Shown: one piece after another, positions 10,405 through 18,288 of the stretch | Position numbering within the stretch: position 1 is the stretch's first letter | Layout of the letters: each line of letters opens with the position of its first letter | Origin: an uncultured Enterorhabdus sp. | Lineage (GTDB): Bacteria > Actinomycetota > Coriobacteriia > Coriobacteriales > Eggerthellaceae | DNA: 64,000 bases | Reading direction: 5' to 3' | Assembly: GCA_947649205.1 (NCBI GenBank) | Contig: CANSQM010000015.1 | Coordinates: forward strand, 1 to 64,000 | Notes under the pieces: generated by a model | The model's database searches: none | What the model was told of the DNA's origin: nothing | What the model saw: only the letters and a program-made list of their open reading frames with translations | Made by a program: the position numbers and the translations under genes

Positions 10405-11631
10405 CTAAAGGTCGGCGCAGTAGCCGCGGGTCTGGATGGTGCGGGGGCTTTGGGGGAACAGGTGCTCGTAGATGGCCATGAAGTAGCTGTCGGTCATGGA
10501 CGCCATGTAGTCCGCGACGATCTGGTTGGGGTCGCCGGCCAGGTACTCCTCGGCCACGATGGATCGGGAGGTGGCGGCCAGGCGCGCTGCGTGGTGGCGG
10601 AAGATGGGGGAGTCCTCGCGGCCGGCCACCAGGTCGGCCAAAAGGCGGCCGTACATCTCCTCGAACATCTCCTCCACGAGGTTCTCGGTGTCGTCCACCA
10701 TGCCCTCCTTCAAGTAGATGACCTCGTAGTTCTGCCGCTTCGCCCGCTTCAGGTCGGCGAAGACCTCCTCGCTCATGGCGATCTCGCCACGGCCGTAGGA
10801 GTTGTTCACGATGTCCACGGTGAGGTTGTTGATGATCTTGGCGTTGGTGGTGCCGATGACGTCGGAGTCGAAGATGTCTGCGGAATCGATGACCCCCATG
10901 GCCAGGGCGTCCTGGCGGTCTTTGCCGATGTAGGCGATCATGTCCGATACGCGCACCACGCAGCCCTCCAGGGTGGAGGGGCGCAGGGTCTTGATGGTCG
11001 TCTCGTCGGCGTTGCAGGCCTCCACGAGGGCGTCCAGGTCGGCGAAGGAGCCGCAAGCGCCGCGGACGAGACGCTGCTGGGCGAACTCGCCGTTGTGGCA
11101 GAGCACGCCGTCTAGGGTCTGGAGGGAGACGTTGCGGCGGTACAGGGCGTCGAGCACCCGCACCGAGTGGACGTTGTGGTTGAAGTAGCGCCCGGTGCGG
11201 CGGTGGTAGCAGGCCGAGAGGAACCGCTCGCCGGCGTGGCCGAAGGGGGTGTGGCCCACGTCGTGGCCCAGCGCGATGGCCTCGATGAGGTCGCAGTTCA
11301 GGCCGAGCAGGCCGCCGATGCCCCGGGCGATGCGGCTCACGAGCTGCACGTGGAGCCCGCGGCGGCTGATCTCGTCGTTCTCGGTGAACGAGAACACCTG
11401 GGTCTTGTCGGCGTAGCGGTTGTAGGCCGGGATGTTCAGCACCTTCTCGATGTCGCGCACGAAGGCGGGGCGGGTGAGGGTGGCGGTGTCGTGGGGCAGG
11501 TCGCGGCGGCGCACCACCGCCTCGTCGGGGAAGCGCCAGGGGGATGCCGCCCCGGTGGCGCGGTCCTCGCGGATGGCCTCCTCCACGAGGGGGTCTAAGG
11601 TCAGGTAGGGAATGGCATTCGTCGCAGTCAC
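10405..11631 (-). CDS. dgt: Deoxyguanosinetriphosphate triphosphohydrolase-like HD protein
   Basis: HD-domain hydrolase of 408 residues that cleaves dNTPs to the nucleoside and triphosphate. Metal-binding HD motifs appear as RGLHVQLVSRIARGI, then ALGHDVGHTPFGHAGE (His-Asp pair), with a further Asp in CVVRVSDMIAYIGKD. GTG 11631 follows GAGAAAG. The same frame is open to an ATG at 11760, but that extension crosses the divergent promoter region and reads as low-complexity basic sequence. It is divergent from dnaG, a neighbour seen in many Gram-positive and actinobacterial genomes. Confidence 0.88.
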   Translation of the reverse strand: MTATNAIPYLTLDPLVEEAIREDRATGAASPWRFPDEAVVRRRDLPHDTATLTRPAFVRDIEKVLNIPAYNRYADKTQVFSFTENDEISRRGLHVQLVSRIARGIGGLLGLNCDLIEAIALGHDVGHTPFGHAGERFLSACYHRRTGRYFNHNVHSVRVLDALYRRNVSLQTLDGVLCHNGEFAQQRLVRGACGSFADLDALVEACNADETTIKTLRPSTLEGCVVRVSDMIAYIGKDRQDALAMGVIDSADIFDSDVIGTTNAKIINNLTVDIVNNSYGRGEIAMSEEVFADLKRAKRQNYEVIYLKEGMVDDTENLVEEMFEEMYGRLLADLVAGREDSPIFRHHAARLAATSRSIVAEEYLAGDPNQIVADYMASMTDSYFMAIYEHLFPQSPRTIQTRGYCADL

Positions 11632-11664
11632 AGTCGCTCGCTTTCTCGTCGCTGATTTCGGCCT

Positions 11665-11670
11665 ATTGTA
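11665..11670 (-). promoter_or_regulatory. Candidate -10 for dgt
   Basis: On the minus strand this reads TACAAT, 34 bases before the GTG. The -35 is weak (AAACAA-like sequence near 11684-11690). Confidence 0.4.
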
Positions 11671-11702
11671 GGCTCTGAAACATTTGTTTGCGGCGACGGT
11701 GC

Positions 11703-11708
11703 TATACT
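11703..11708 (+). promoter_or_regulatory. Candidate -10 for dnaG
   Basis: TATACT lies in the divergent dgt-dnaG space, about 90 bases before the dnaG GTG. A TTGT-rich stretch upstream at 11684-11689 has suboptimal 13-nt spacing. Confidence 0.4.
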
Positions 11709-11798
11709 TCACAGGAAAAAGAGCAGTGGGACGGCGCGCGAGGGGCCCGAGAGGGGGCACCTGGCGCGGGCGTTCCCGGGAAACGGGAAGGGCGGGCC

Positions 11799-13673
11799 GT
11801 GGCGGGCATTAGCGACGAGGACATTCAGAAGGTGCGCGACGCCAGCGATGTGGTGGCCGTCATCGGGGAGCGGGTGCCCGTGAAGCAGCGCGGCCGCGAC
11901 TTCTGGTGCTGCTGCCCCCTGCACCAGGAGAAGACCCCCTCGTTCAAGATCGACCCGTCCACCCAGCTGTGGCATTGCTTCGGCTGCGGCGAGGGGGGCG
12001 ACGTGTTCTCCTTCATCATGAAGACCGAGGACCTGAACTTCCCCGAGGCTGTGCGCCGCCTGGCCGAGCGGGCCCACATCGACATCGTGGAAACGGGCGG
12101 CCGCGGCTCCATTCCGGCGAGCCGCAAGGCGCGGCTGAAGGAGGTCTGCGCCCGCACGGCGGAGTTCTACCACACCCAGCTCATGCGCGGCCGCGGCCCC
12201 GAGGCCGACGCGGCCCGGGCCTACCTGGGCGGCCGGGGCTTCGGGGGGAAAGTGCCCGACACCTGGTGCCTCGGCTTCGCCCCGGGCCGGGGGGCGCTCG
12301 TGCGCCACCTGTCGTCGCTGGGCTTCAAAGGGGAGGATATGGTGGCCGCCAACGTGGCGGTGGAGCGGGGCGGCCAGCTGCGCGACCGCTTCTACAACCG
12401 GGTGATGTTCCCCATCTTCGACGTGGCCGGCGACTGCATCGCCTTCGGGGGGCGCGTCATCGGCACCGGCGAGCCGAAGTACCTGAACTCGGGGGAAACG
12501 CCCCTGTTCCACAAGTCCCAGGTGCTCTACGGCCTCGATCACGCCAAAGGGGCCATGACCGCCACGGGCACCGCCATCGTGGTGGAGGGCTACACCGACG
12601 TCATCGCCCTGTCCGAGGCCGGCATCGCCAATGTGGTGGCCACCCTGGGCACCGCGCTCACCATGCGCCATATCCGGGTGCTCGCGCGCCATGCCTCCAA
12701 GCGCATCGTCTACCTGTTCGACGGCGACGCCGCCGGGCAGAAGGCGGCCGACCGGGCCCTGGCCTTCATCGACAAGTCCATGACCCCCGAGGCGGGGCGC
12801 TCCCAGGTGGAGCTCGTGGCCGTGACGCTGCCGGACAATTTGGATCCGGCGGAATTCGTGCAGGCTCGGGGCGCCGATGCCCTGCAAGCGCTGCTCGACG
12901 ACGCCATGCCCCTGCTGGAGTACGGCATCGAGCGGCGCCTGGCCGGCTTCAACCTGGACGCGCCGGCCGAGCGCGACCGGGCCCTGCGGGAGTGCCTGGG
13001 GCTTCTGGCCCCCATCAAGGAGTCGCTCGTGGCCAAGGACTACGCCGTGCGCATCTGGTCGACGCTGCGGGCCCATGGCCGCCTCGGCATCGAGGAGAGC
13101 GACGTGCTGAACTTGCTGGCCGCCCTGGAGCCGCCCCGCACCGCCGAGCGCGAGGACGGCCCTGCCGGGGCCGAGGGGGGAACGCCCGCGGCCGTCCCGC
13201 GCCGGGCGCTCTCCCAGGCCGAGCTCAACCGTCTGCGCTTCGAGCGGGAGTTCCTGAGCTTGGCGGCCCAGAACCCCCTCGTGGGGCTCGCCCATGCCGA
13301 CGCCCTGGCCCAGATCCAGTGGCGGGAGGACGTGCACCGGGTGCTGGCCGAGTCCATTCTGGCCACCCTGGCGGAGAACCCCGCCGCCGCCCCGGCCGAT
13401 GTGGTGGCCCGGGCCACGGTGGCCACGCCCCATGCCGGCCGCGTGCTCACGGGCGGCGCCAGCCAGGCGGGCGAACCGGCGGCCGTGGGGGCCTACCTGG
13501 CCGAGGAGCTGGCCCTGGGCGATGCCGAGGAGGCCATCGGCTCGCTCACAGCCCAGCTGAACGCCGGGGTGTCGGCCGAGGAGGCCGAGCTGCTCCACGC
13601 CGCGGTCACCACCTTGCAGATGGACGTGGCGGCCCGACGGCTCGCCCACCGGACCCTGCCCTCGGCCCCCTAG
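11799..13673 (+). CDS. dnaG: DNA primase
   Basis: Makes RNA primers for lagging-strand and restart synthesis. The 624-residue protein has a CHC2-type zinc finger (CCPLHQEKTPSFKIDP and HCFGCGEGGDVFSF, residues about 34-68) and the catalytic core with LRDRFYNRVMFPIFD and AFGGRVIG. The TOPRIM block VVEGYTDVIALSEAGIANVV is followed by YLFDGDAAGQKAADRA. The C-terminal helicase-interaction region is Ala/Glu-rich. GTG 11799 begins AGISDEDIQKVRDASDVV, the usual family opening. The frame is open upstream to 11688, but that part has no primase character. Confidence 0.96.
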   Translation: MAGISDEDIQKVRDASDVVAVIGERVPVKQRGRDFWCCCPLHQEKTPSFKIDPSTQLWHCFGCGEGGDVFSFIMKTEDLNFPEAVRRLAERAHIDIVETGGRGSIPASRKARLKEVCARTAEFYHTQLMRGRGPEADAARAYLGGRGFGGKVPDTWCLGFAPGRGALVRHLSSLGFKGEDMVAANVAVERGGQLRDRFYNRVMFPIFDVAGDCIAFGGRVIGTGEPKYLNSGETPLFHKSQVLYGLDHAKGAMTATGTAIVVEGYTDVIALSEAGIANVVATLGTALTMRHIRVLARHASKRIVYLFDGDAAGQKAADRALAFIDKSMTPEAGRSQVELVAVTLPDNLDPAEFVQARGADALQALLDDAMPLLEYGIERRLAGFNLDAPAERDRALRECLGLLAPIKESLVAKDYAVRIWSTLRAHGRLGIEESDVLNLLAALEPPRTAEREDGPAGAEGGTPAAVPRRALSQAELNRLRFEREFLSLAAQNPLVGLAHADALAQIQWREDVHRVLAESILATLAENPAAAPADVVARATVATPHAGRVLTGGASQAGEPAAVGAYLAEELALGDAEEAIGSLTAQLNAGVSAEEAELLHAAVTTLQMDVAARRLAHRTLPSAP

Positions 13674-13821
13674 GGCGTCCCGGCGGCGCTTTCCCGGCTT
13701 CCGTAGATTTCGCGGGCGCTCTGGACGGCACCGGCGCGGGGGTTCACAATAAGTTAGTTAACCCATGCCCGCGCGGCCCGGCTTTGCCCGGCCCGTCGCG
13801 CGGAAGAGAAAAGGAACCGCT

Positions 13822-14364
13822 GTGCTGCCCATCGTCATCGCCCCCGATCCGCTGCTCGCCACCGTGTGCGAGCCCTGCGACCCCCGCGACAAGTCCCTGC
13901 GCCGTCTGTCCAAGCAGATGGCCCACGCCATGTACAAGAACTACGGCTGCGGCATCGCCGCGCCCCAGGTGGGCGTCACCAAGCGCCTCGTCGTCATCGA
14001 CGTGGACTGGGACGGCGAGAAGGGGGAGAAGAACCCCATCGTGCTCGTGAACCCCGAGATCGTGGAGTTGGCCGGCGAGCCGGAGGAGGGCGGCGAGGGC
14101 TGCCTGTCCTGCCCCGGCGTCACCGTGCCCGTGAAGCGGCAGCCCTGGGCCCGGGTGCAGTACTACGACCTGGACGGCGAGCTGTGGGAGATCGAGGGGG
14201 ACGGCCTTCTCGGTCGCTGCCTCCAGCACGAGATTGACCACTTGAACGGCCGCACCCTCTTCGAGAGCTGCGATCCGGTGACCCGCATCGAGGCGCTGCG
14301 GGCCTACGACGAGGCCAAGGCCGCCGGCGCGCGGCCCGGCGACACCGACATCGAGGTGAAGTAG
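13822..14364 (+). CDS. def: Peptide deformylase
   Basis: Removes the formyl group from nascent N-terminal methionine, using a metal. The 180-residue protein shows all three family motifs: GCGIAAPQVG, EGCLSCPG (metal cysteine) and QHEIDHLNG (metal histidines and catalytic Glu). GTG 13822 is preceded by GAAGAGAAAAGGAACC. fmt follows after one base, so the enzymes that add and remove formyl groups are co-expressed. Confidence 0.96.
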   Translation: MLPIVIAPDPLLATVCEPCDPRDKSLRRLSKQMAHAMYKNYGCGIAAPQVGVTKRLVVIDVDWDGEKGEKNPIVLVNPEIVELAGEPEEGGEGCLSCPGVTVPVKRQPWARVQYYDLDGELWEIEGDGLLGRCLQHEIDHLNGRTLFESCDPVTRIEALRAYDEAKAAGARPGDTDIEVK

Positions 14365-14365
14365 G

Positions 14366-15301
14366 GTGCGCGTCGTCTACATGGGCACGCCGGCCTTCGC
14401 CGCCGCCATCTTGGAGCAGCTCATTCCCCACCACGAGGTGGTGGCCGTCTACACCCGCCCCGATGCCGTGCGCGGCCGGGGGAGCGAGCCGGTGGCCTCT
14501 CCCGTGAAGGAGGTGGCCCTGGCCGCGGGCATTCCCGTGCGCACCCCCCGCACCCTGCGGGACGCCGCCGAGCAGGAGGCCCTGGCCGCGCTCGCCCCCG
14601 ACGTCATCTGCGTGGCCGCCTACGGGGCCATCCTGCCGCCGGAGGTGCTGGCCATCCCGGTCCACGGCTGCCTGAACGTCCACGGATCGCTGCTGCCCCG
14701 CTGGCGCGGCGCGGCCCCCATCGAGCGGGCCATCCTGGCCGGCGACGAGGAGGTGGGCGTGTGCATCATGGCCATGGAGGAGGGCCTCGACACCGGCAAT
14801 TACTGCGTGTGCCGCTCCATCCCCGCGGCCGGGGCCACGACGGAAAGCCTCACGGCGGATCTGGCCGATCTGGGGGCGAGCGCGCTTCTGGCGGCGCTGA
14901 CCCAGGTGGAGGCCGGGCGCGTGGCCTGGGTGGCCCAGGACGAGGCCGCAGTCACTTACGCGGAGAAGATCGCGAAGGGGGAGCTGAACCTGAATCCGGC
15001 CGAGGACGCCGTGGCGAACGACCGGCGCGTGCGGGCCTCGAGCGCGGCCCATCCGGCCCGCTGCGTTCTGGGGGCCCGGGCGGCCACGGTGCTGCGCGCC
15101 CGGGTGGCCGACGACGCCCCCGTTGCCCTGGCTCCCGGCCAGGCCATGCTCGCCGGCAAGCGCCTGTACCTCGGCTGCATCGAGGGCATCTTGGAAGTAA
15201 TCGAAGTGAAACCGGACGGGAAGCGCGCCATGGAAGCGCACGCCTTCGCCGCCGGCGTCCCCGCGCTGCGGGGCGAGGAAGGAACTTGGTCCCGTGCATA
15301 A
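14366..15301 (+). CDS. fmt: Methionyl-tRNA formyltransferase
   Basis: Transfers a formyl group from 10-formyl-tetrahydrofolate to initiator Met-tRNA. The 311-residue protein begins RVVYMGTPAFAAAIL. It carries the folate-binding/catalytic segment VHGSLLPRWRGAAPIERAI, with the Asn-His catalytic pair in LNVHGS. The C-terminal tRNA-binding domain starts near residue 205. GTG 14366 is one base after the def stop. The end overlaps the rsmB start by 8 nt. Confidence 0.96.
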   Translation: MRVVYMGTPAFAAAILEQLIPHHEVVAVYTRPDAVRGRGSEPVASPVKEVALAAGIPVRTPRTLRDAAEQEALAALAPDVICVAAYGAILPPEVLAIPVHGCLNVHGSLLPRWRGAAPIERAILAGDEEVGVCIMAMEEGLDTGNYCVCRSIPAAGATTESLTADLADLGASALLAALTQVEAGRVAWVAQDEAAVTYAEKIAKGELNLNPAEDAVANDRRVRASSAAHPARCVLGARAATVLRARVADDAPVALAPGQAMLAGKRLYLGCIEGILEVIEVKPDGKRAMEAHAFAAGVPALRGEEGTWSRA

Positions 15302-17318
15302 CGACAACCACTCTCAGAATCAGCGCCGCTCCTCCGATCGGCCGTCCTCGGGCGGTCCGGGCGGCCATCGCGGGCCCCGTTCCGGCGGCCCGCGCGGCAA
15401 CGGCGGCTATCGGGGCCGCGACGACCGCGGACCCCGCGGCCCCCGCAAGGACTACGGCGGGCGCGGGGGCGACCGCTCCCGGGACGACCGCGGGCCGCGC
15501 AAGGATTTCGGATCCCGGGACGGCCAGGGCGGCCGCGACGGGAAGCCCGGCGGCTTCCGCAAGGACGGCAAGCCCGGCGGGTACCGGGGCGGCAAGCCCG
15601 GGGGATACCGCAAGGACGATCGCGGGCCCCGCGACGGCAAGCCCTTCGAGCGGAAGCGCTTCGAGGGCGACCGTTCCCAGGGCGATGACGGCGAGCGCAA
15701 GGATTTCCGCGGCCCCCGCAAGGACTTCCGCCCCCGGGGCGATCAGCCCCGCGGCCCGCGGCGCGACAGCCGCGACAGCGGCCATCCGCGCGAGGTGTTC
15801 GTTGACGGCAAGCTCATGGCCGCCCCCGATCAGGGCGACGGGCGCGACCGGGGTCGCGGGCGCGACTTCGGCGGCCGCGACGATCGCCCGTGGGACGGCC
15901 GGCCCCCGCGCCGCGACGACGGTGCCCGGGCCAAGCGGCCGAACAGCCACCATGCCACCTCGGCCCGGGAGCTGGCCCTCTCGGCCCTGCACCAGCTGCG
16001 GGAGCGCGACGCCTTCGCCCAGGACATCATCGCCAAGACCATCGACAAGTCGAAGCTGTCCCGCGAGGACCGCGCCTTCGCCACGCGCCTCGTGCTGGGC
16101 GTGACGAGCACCCGCGGCACCCTGGAGGACGTCATCGACGGCTGCATGGACTCGCCCGACGACGCCGCCCCGGCCGTGCGCGATGCCCTGGCCCTGTCGG
16201 CCTACGAGATCATCTTCCTGCAGAAGAGCCCCCACGCCGCCGTGGATCAGGGCGTGGAGCTCGTGAAGACCGTGGCCCCGCGGGCCGGCGGCCTGGCCAA
16301 CGCCGTGCTGCGCCGCGTGGTGCGGGCCAAGGAGCACTTCCCCTTCGGCGACCCGCGCACCGACATCGCCGCCTACGCGCGGCTCCACGGGTTCCCCGTG
16401 TGGCTCGCCGAGCGGCTCATTGCCGAGCTCGGCCCCGAGGGCGCCCGCGACTTCATGGTGGCCTCCAACGAGCCCGCTCCGGTGTTCGTCTCGGTCAACG
16501 CCGTGAAGGCCTCCGAGGACGAGGTAGTGCCCGTGCTGGCCGCGGCCCACGGCGACCCGACCCCGGTGACGGTGGCCGGCCGCCCCGTTCCCGGCTGCTA
16601 TCGGGTGTCCTCCGGTGTGCCCCTGCTCGACGGGCGCGTGCGCCGCATGTTCAGCCAGGGCCAGCTGCTCGTCTCCGACGCCACGTCCCAGGCCGTGGCG
16701 AGCCTCGTGGTGGGCGACGAGGCCCCCGCCTCCTTCTTGGAGATCGGGGCCGGCCGCGCCACGAAGACCATCCTCGACCAGAGCTGCGCCTATCGCCGCT
16801 TCGGCGCGCAGATCGGCGACTACGTGACCGTGGACGTGCACGCCTTCAAGACCCGCCTCCTCCAGGAGCGCGCCGAGCTGTACGGCATCGAGGTGACCGA
16901 GCCCATCATCGGCGACGCCACCGACCTGGGCGCGCTGGTGAGCGAGCGCACCTTCGACCGCGTGTTCATCGACGCGCCCTGCTCGGGCCTGGGCACCCTG
17001 CGCCGCCACGCGGACATCCGCTGGCGCCTGCGACCCGAGACCATTGACGAGCAGGCGGCCCTCGACGGGCGCCTCTTGGCGAGCGCCGCGGCCCACGTGG
17101 CTCCCGGCGGCATCCTGGCCTACGCCACCTGCACCATCACCCACGAGGAGAACGCCGATGCCGTGGATCAGTTCCTCGCCACGGAGGCCGGCTCCGCCTT
17201 CGAGGTGATCCCCTACGAGAACCCCGAGCTCGGCATCGAGCGGCCCTTCTTCTCCATTCCCCTGGAGCCCGGCGGCCCCGACGCCCACTTCCTCGCCCTT
17301 TTGCGCCGCAAGGCCTAG
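15294..17318 (+). CDS. rsmB: 16S rRNA m5C methyltransferase RsmB-like with long RGG/RD-rich N-terminal tail
   Basis: Predicted to methylate C967 of 16S rRNA. The C-terminal 450 residues are family-typical. A NusB-like RNA-binding domain starts near residue 222 (ARELALSALHQLRERDAFAQDI). An S-adenosylmethionine domain follows with DAPCSGLGTL (motif IV, near 560) and YATCTITHEEN (motif VI Cys, near 610). Motif I reads FLEIGAGRATKT, away from the usual CAAPGGKT form. The first 220 residues are low-complexity Arg, Gly, Asp and Lys with repeats such as RGPRKDF and GKPGGYR, an intrinsically disordered RNA-binding style tail not normal for RsmB. GTG 15294 overlaps fmt; a later start would shorten the tail. 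Confidence 0.9.
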   Translation: MHNDNHSQNQRRSSDRPSSGGPGGHRGPRSGGPRGNGGYRGRDDRGPRGPRKDYGGRGGDRSRDDRGPRKDFGSRDGQGGRDGKPGGFRKDGKPGGYRGGKPGGYRKDDRGPRDGKPFERKRFEGDRSQGDDGERKDFRGPRKDFRPRGDQPRGPRRDSRDSGHPREVFVDGKLMAAPDQGDGRDRGRGRDFGGRDDRPWDGRPPRRDDGARAKRPNSHHATSARELALSALHQLRERDAFAQDIIAKTIDKSKLSREDRAFATRLVLGVTSTRGTLEDVIDGCMDSPDDAAPAVRDALALSAYEIIFLQKSPHAAVDQGVELVKTVAPRAGGLANAVLRRVVRAKEHFPFGDPRTDIAAYARLHGFPVWLAERLIAELGPEGARDFMVASNEPAPVFVSVNAVKASEDEVVPVLAAAHGDPTPVTVAGRPVPGCYRVSSGVPLLDGRVRRMFSQGQLLVSDATSQAVASLVVGDEAPASFLEIGAGRATKTILDQSCAYRRFGAQIGDYVTVDVHAFKTRLLQERAELYGIEVTEPIIGDATDLGALVSERTFDRVFIDAPCSGLGTLRRHADIRWRLRPETIDEQAALDGRLLASAAAHVAPGGILAYATCTITHEENADAVDQFLATEAGSAFEVIPYENPELGIERPFFSIPLEPGGPDAHFLALLRRKA

Positions 17319-17347
17319 GACCGCAGGCACGAACTTTTAATGTATGA

Positions 17348-17393
17348 AGGCCCCGTGTCCCGGCTGGTAACGGCTGGGACACGGGGCCTCTTC
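17348..17393. terminator. Terminator between rsmB and the toxin gene
   Basis: A 14-bp perfect stem, 17348-17361 with 17376-17389 (left arm AGGCCCCGTGTCCC), has a 14-nt loop followed by CTTCT. It lies between convergent genes. Confidence 0.85.
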
Positions 17394-17423
17394 TCGCTGG
17401 GGCGATAGCTTGCCGGCGGATCG

Positions 17424-17759
17424 CTATTGTTCGTCGAGGGCCTTCGCCAGAAGTCCGAGCGTCTCTCGGTCGAGGCGGCCGATGGGTGCATCGCGCAGCA
17501 GTTTCTCGCGGTTCACCTCGAAAAGCGGATTGAGCTGCACCCAAGAGGGCCTTCTCAGACCGCACGCCTCCCAACGGGGAATCTCCAGATAGCCGGATTG
17601 GTCGTAGTTTCCCGCCGAGGTGACTTTTGCGGTGATGACGCTTGCCCGGCCGGTTTCGTCGAGGATGACCACCGGACGCACTTTTCCCGTATGGGGATGG
17701 TCTGCGAATGCGACATAGGCAAGCCAAATGTTACCTATGCGCGGCTCAGACAAGGTCAT
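17424..17759 (-). CDS. PemK/MazF-like toxin of a type II toxin-antitoxin pair
   Basis: Small basic protein of about 111 residues resembling growth-inhibiting mRNA endonucleases of the MazF/PemK barrel fold. It has an N-terminal RIGNIWLAYVAFADHP and KVRPVVILDE strand pair, where the RPVVIL motif is characteristic, then VITAKVTS. ATG 17759 lies 14 nt inside the antitoxin gene. An earlier in-frame ATG at 17786 would add nine residues. Overlap with the upstream RelB-like gene indicates co-translation. Activity is not proven by sequence. Confidence 0.75.
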   Translation of the reverse strand: MTLSEPRIGNIWLAYVAFADHPHTGKVRPVVILDETGRASVITAKVTSAGNYDQSGYLEIPRWEACGLRRPSWVQLNPLFEVNREKLLRDAPIGRLDRETLGLLAKALDEQ

Positions 17760-18036
17760 CGTACAGACCGTCATCTTCGGGAGCATCGGCCCATGGGGGA
17801 AGGATCGTCATGCCCGTATCGGGTTCGGGCTTCAGGATGGCTTTATCCCGCAGATCGATGGAGGGCTCGGGGCGCACATCGAAGGGCAGGCCGCCCACTT
17901 CAATCGACTTTCTCATGAAGAGGTTGAACGCTTCGCTCAGGCTCATGCCCCATCGTTCGTAGACGGTACGCGTCTGATGCTTGAGTTCGGCGCTCGTTCT
18001 GAACTTGATCTCGGCATTCTTCGTTGCAGTGGCCAT
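17746..18036 (-). CDS. RelB/DinJ-family antitoxin
   Basis: 96-residue ribbon-helix-helix style antitoxin. The N-terminal half (EIKFRTSAELKHQTRTVYERWGMSLSEAFNLFM) fits the RelB/DinJ DNA-binding domain. The acidic, proline-rich C-terminus (PPWADAPEDDGLYDDL) is a probable toxin-neutralising tail. The start has a near-perfect AAGGAGGTG site. It is first in the pair and is expected to repress its own promoter, in the AT-richer stretch at 18040-18110. Pairing with a PemK-like rather than RelE-like toxin is less usual. Confidence 0.78.
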   Translation of the reverse strand: MATATKNAEIKFRTSAELKHQTRTVYERWGMSLSEAFNLFMRKSIEVGGLPFDVRPEPSIDLRDKAILKPEPDTGMTILPPWADAPEDDGLYDDLV

Positions 18037-18288
18037 GAGGCACCTCCTTAATGTGGCCCTTATGTTACTACAAGAGGGTACCTTCGGTGAAGGCAGGCGC
18101 GAGGTAATAGGATGTCTCGCGTTTCTTTTGGAACATGAGCAATATTGTCATGAATGGGCACGTAGATGTCAGAACAGGGAAGCGCAGAAGTGCGATGGGG
18201 ATCCTATACTTTTCTTTGTTTTGACATGTGGTCTAAGGTTCGAGCAGCTGCGCGAATCTATGGGGAGAGAGCGAAGGATGTGAGCATA

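Noticed and set aside
8381-11056. Very long minus-strand frame continuing upstream of the LytTR regulator
   Set aside because: It is antisense to the flavoprotein and dgt region, low-complexity, and lacks family motifs. Only the 7667-8380 portion is a regulator with its own ribosome-binding site.
11632-11760. N-terminal extension of dgt
   Set aside because: It crosses the divergent promoter region; the GTG at 11631 has a better context and begins at the conserved domain.
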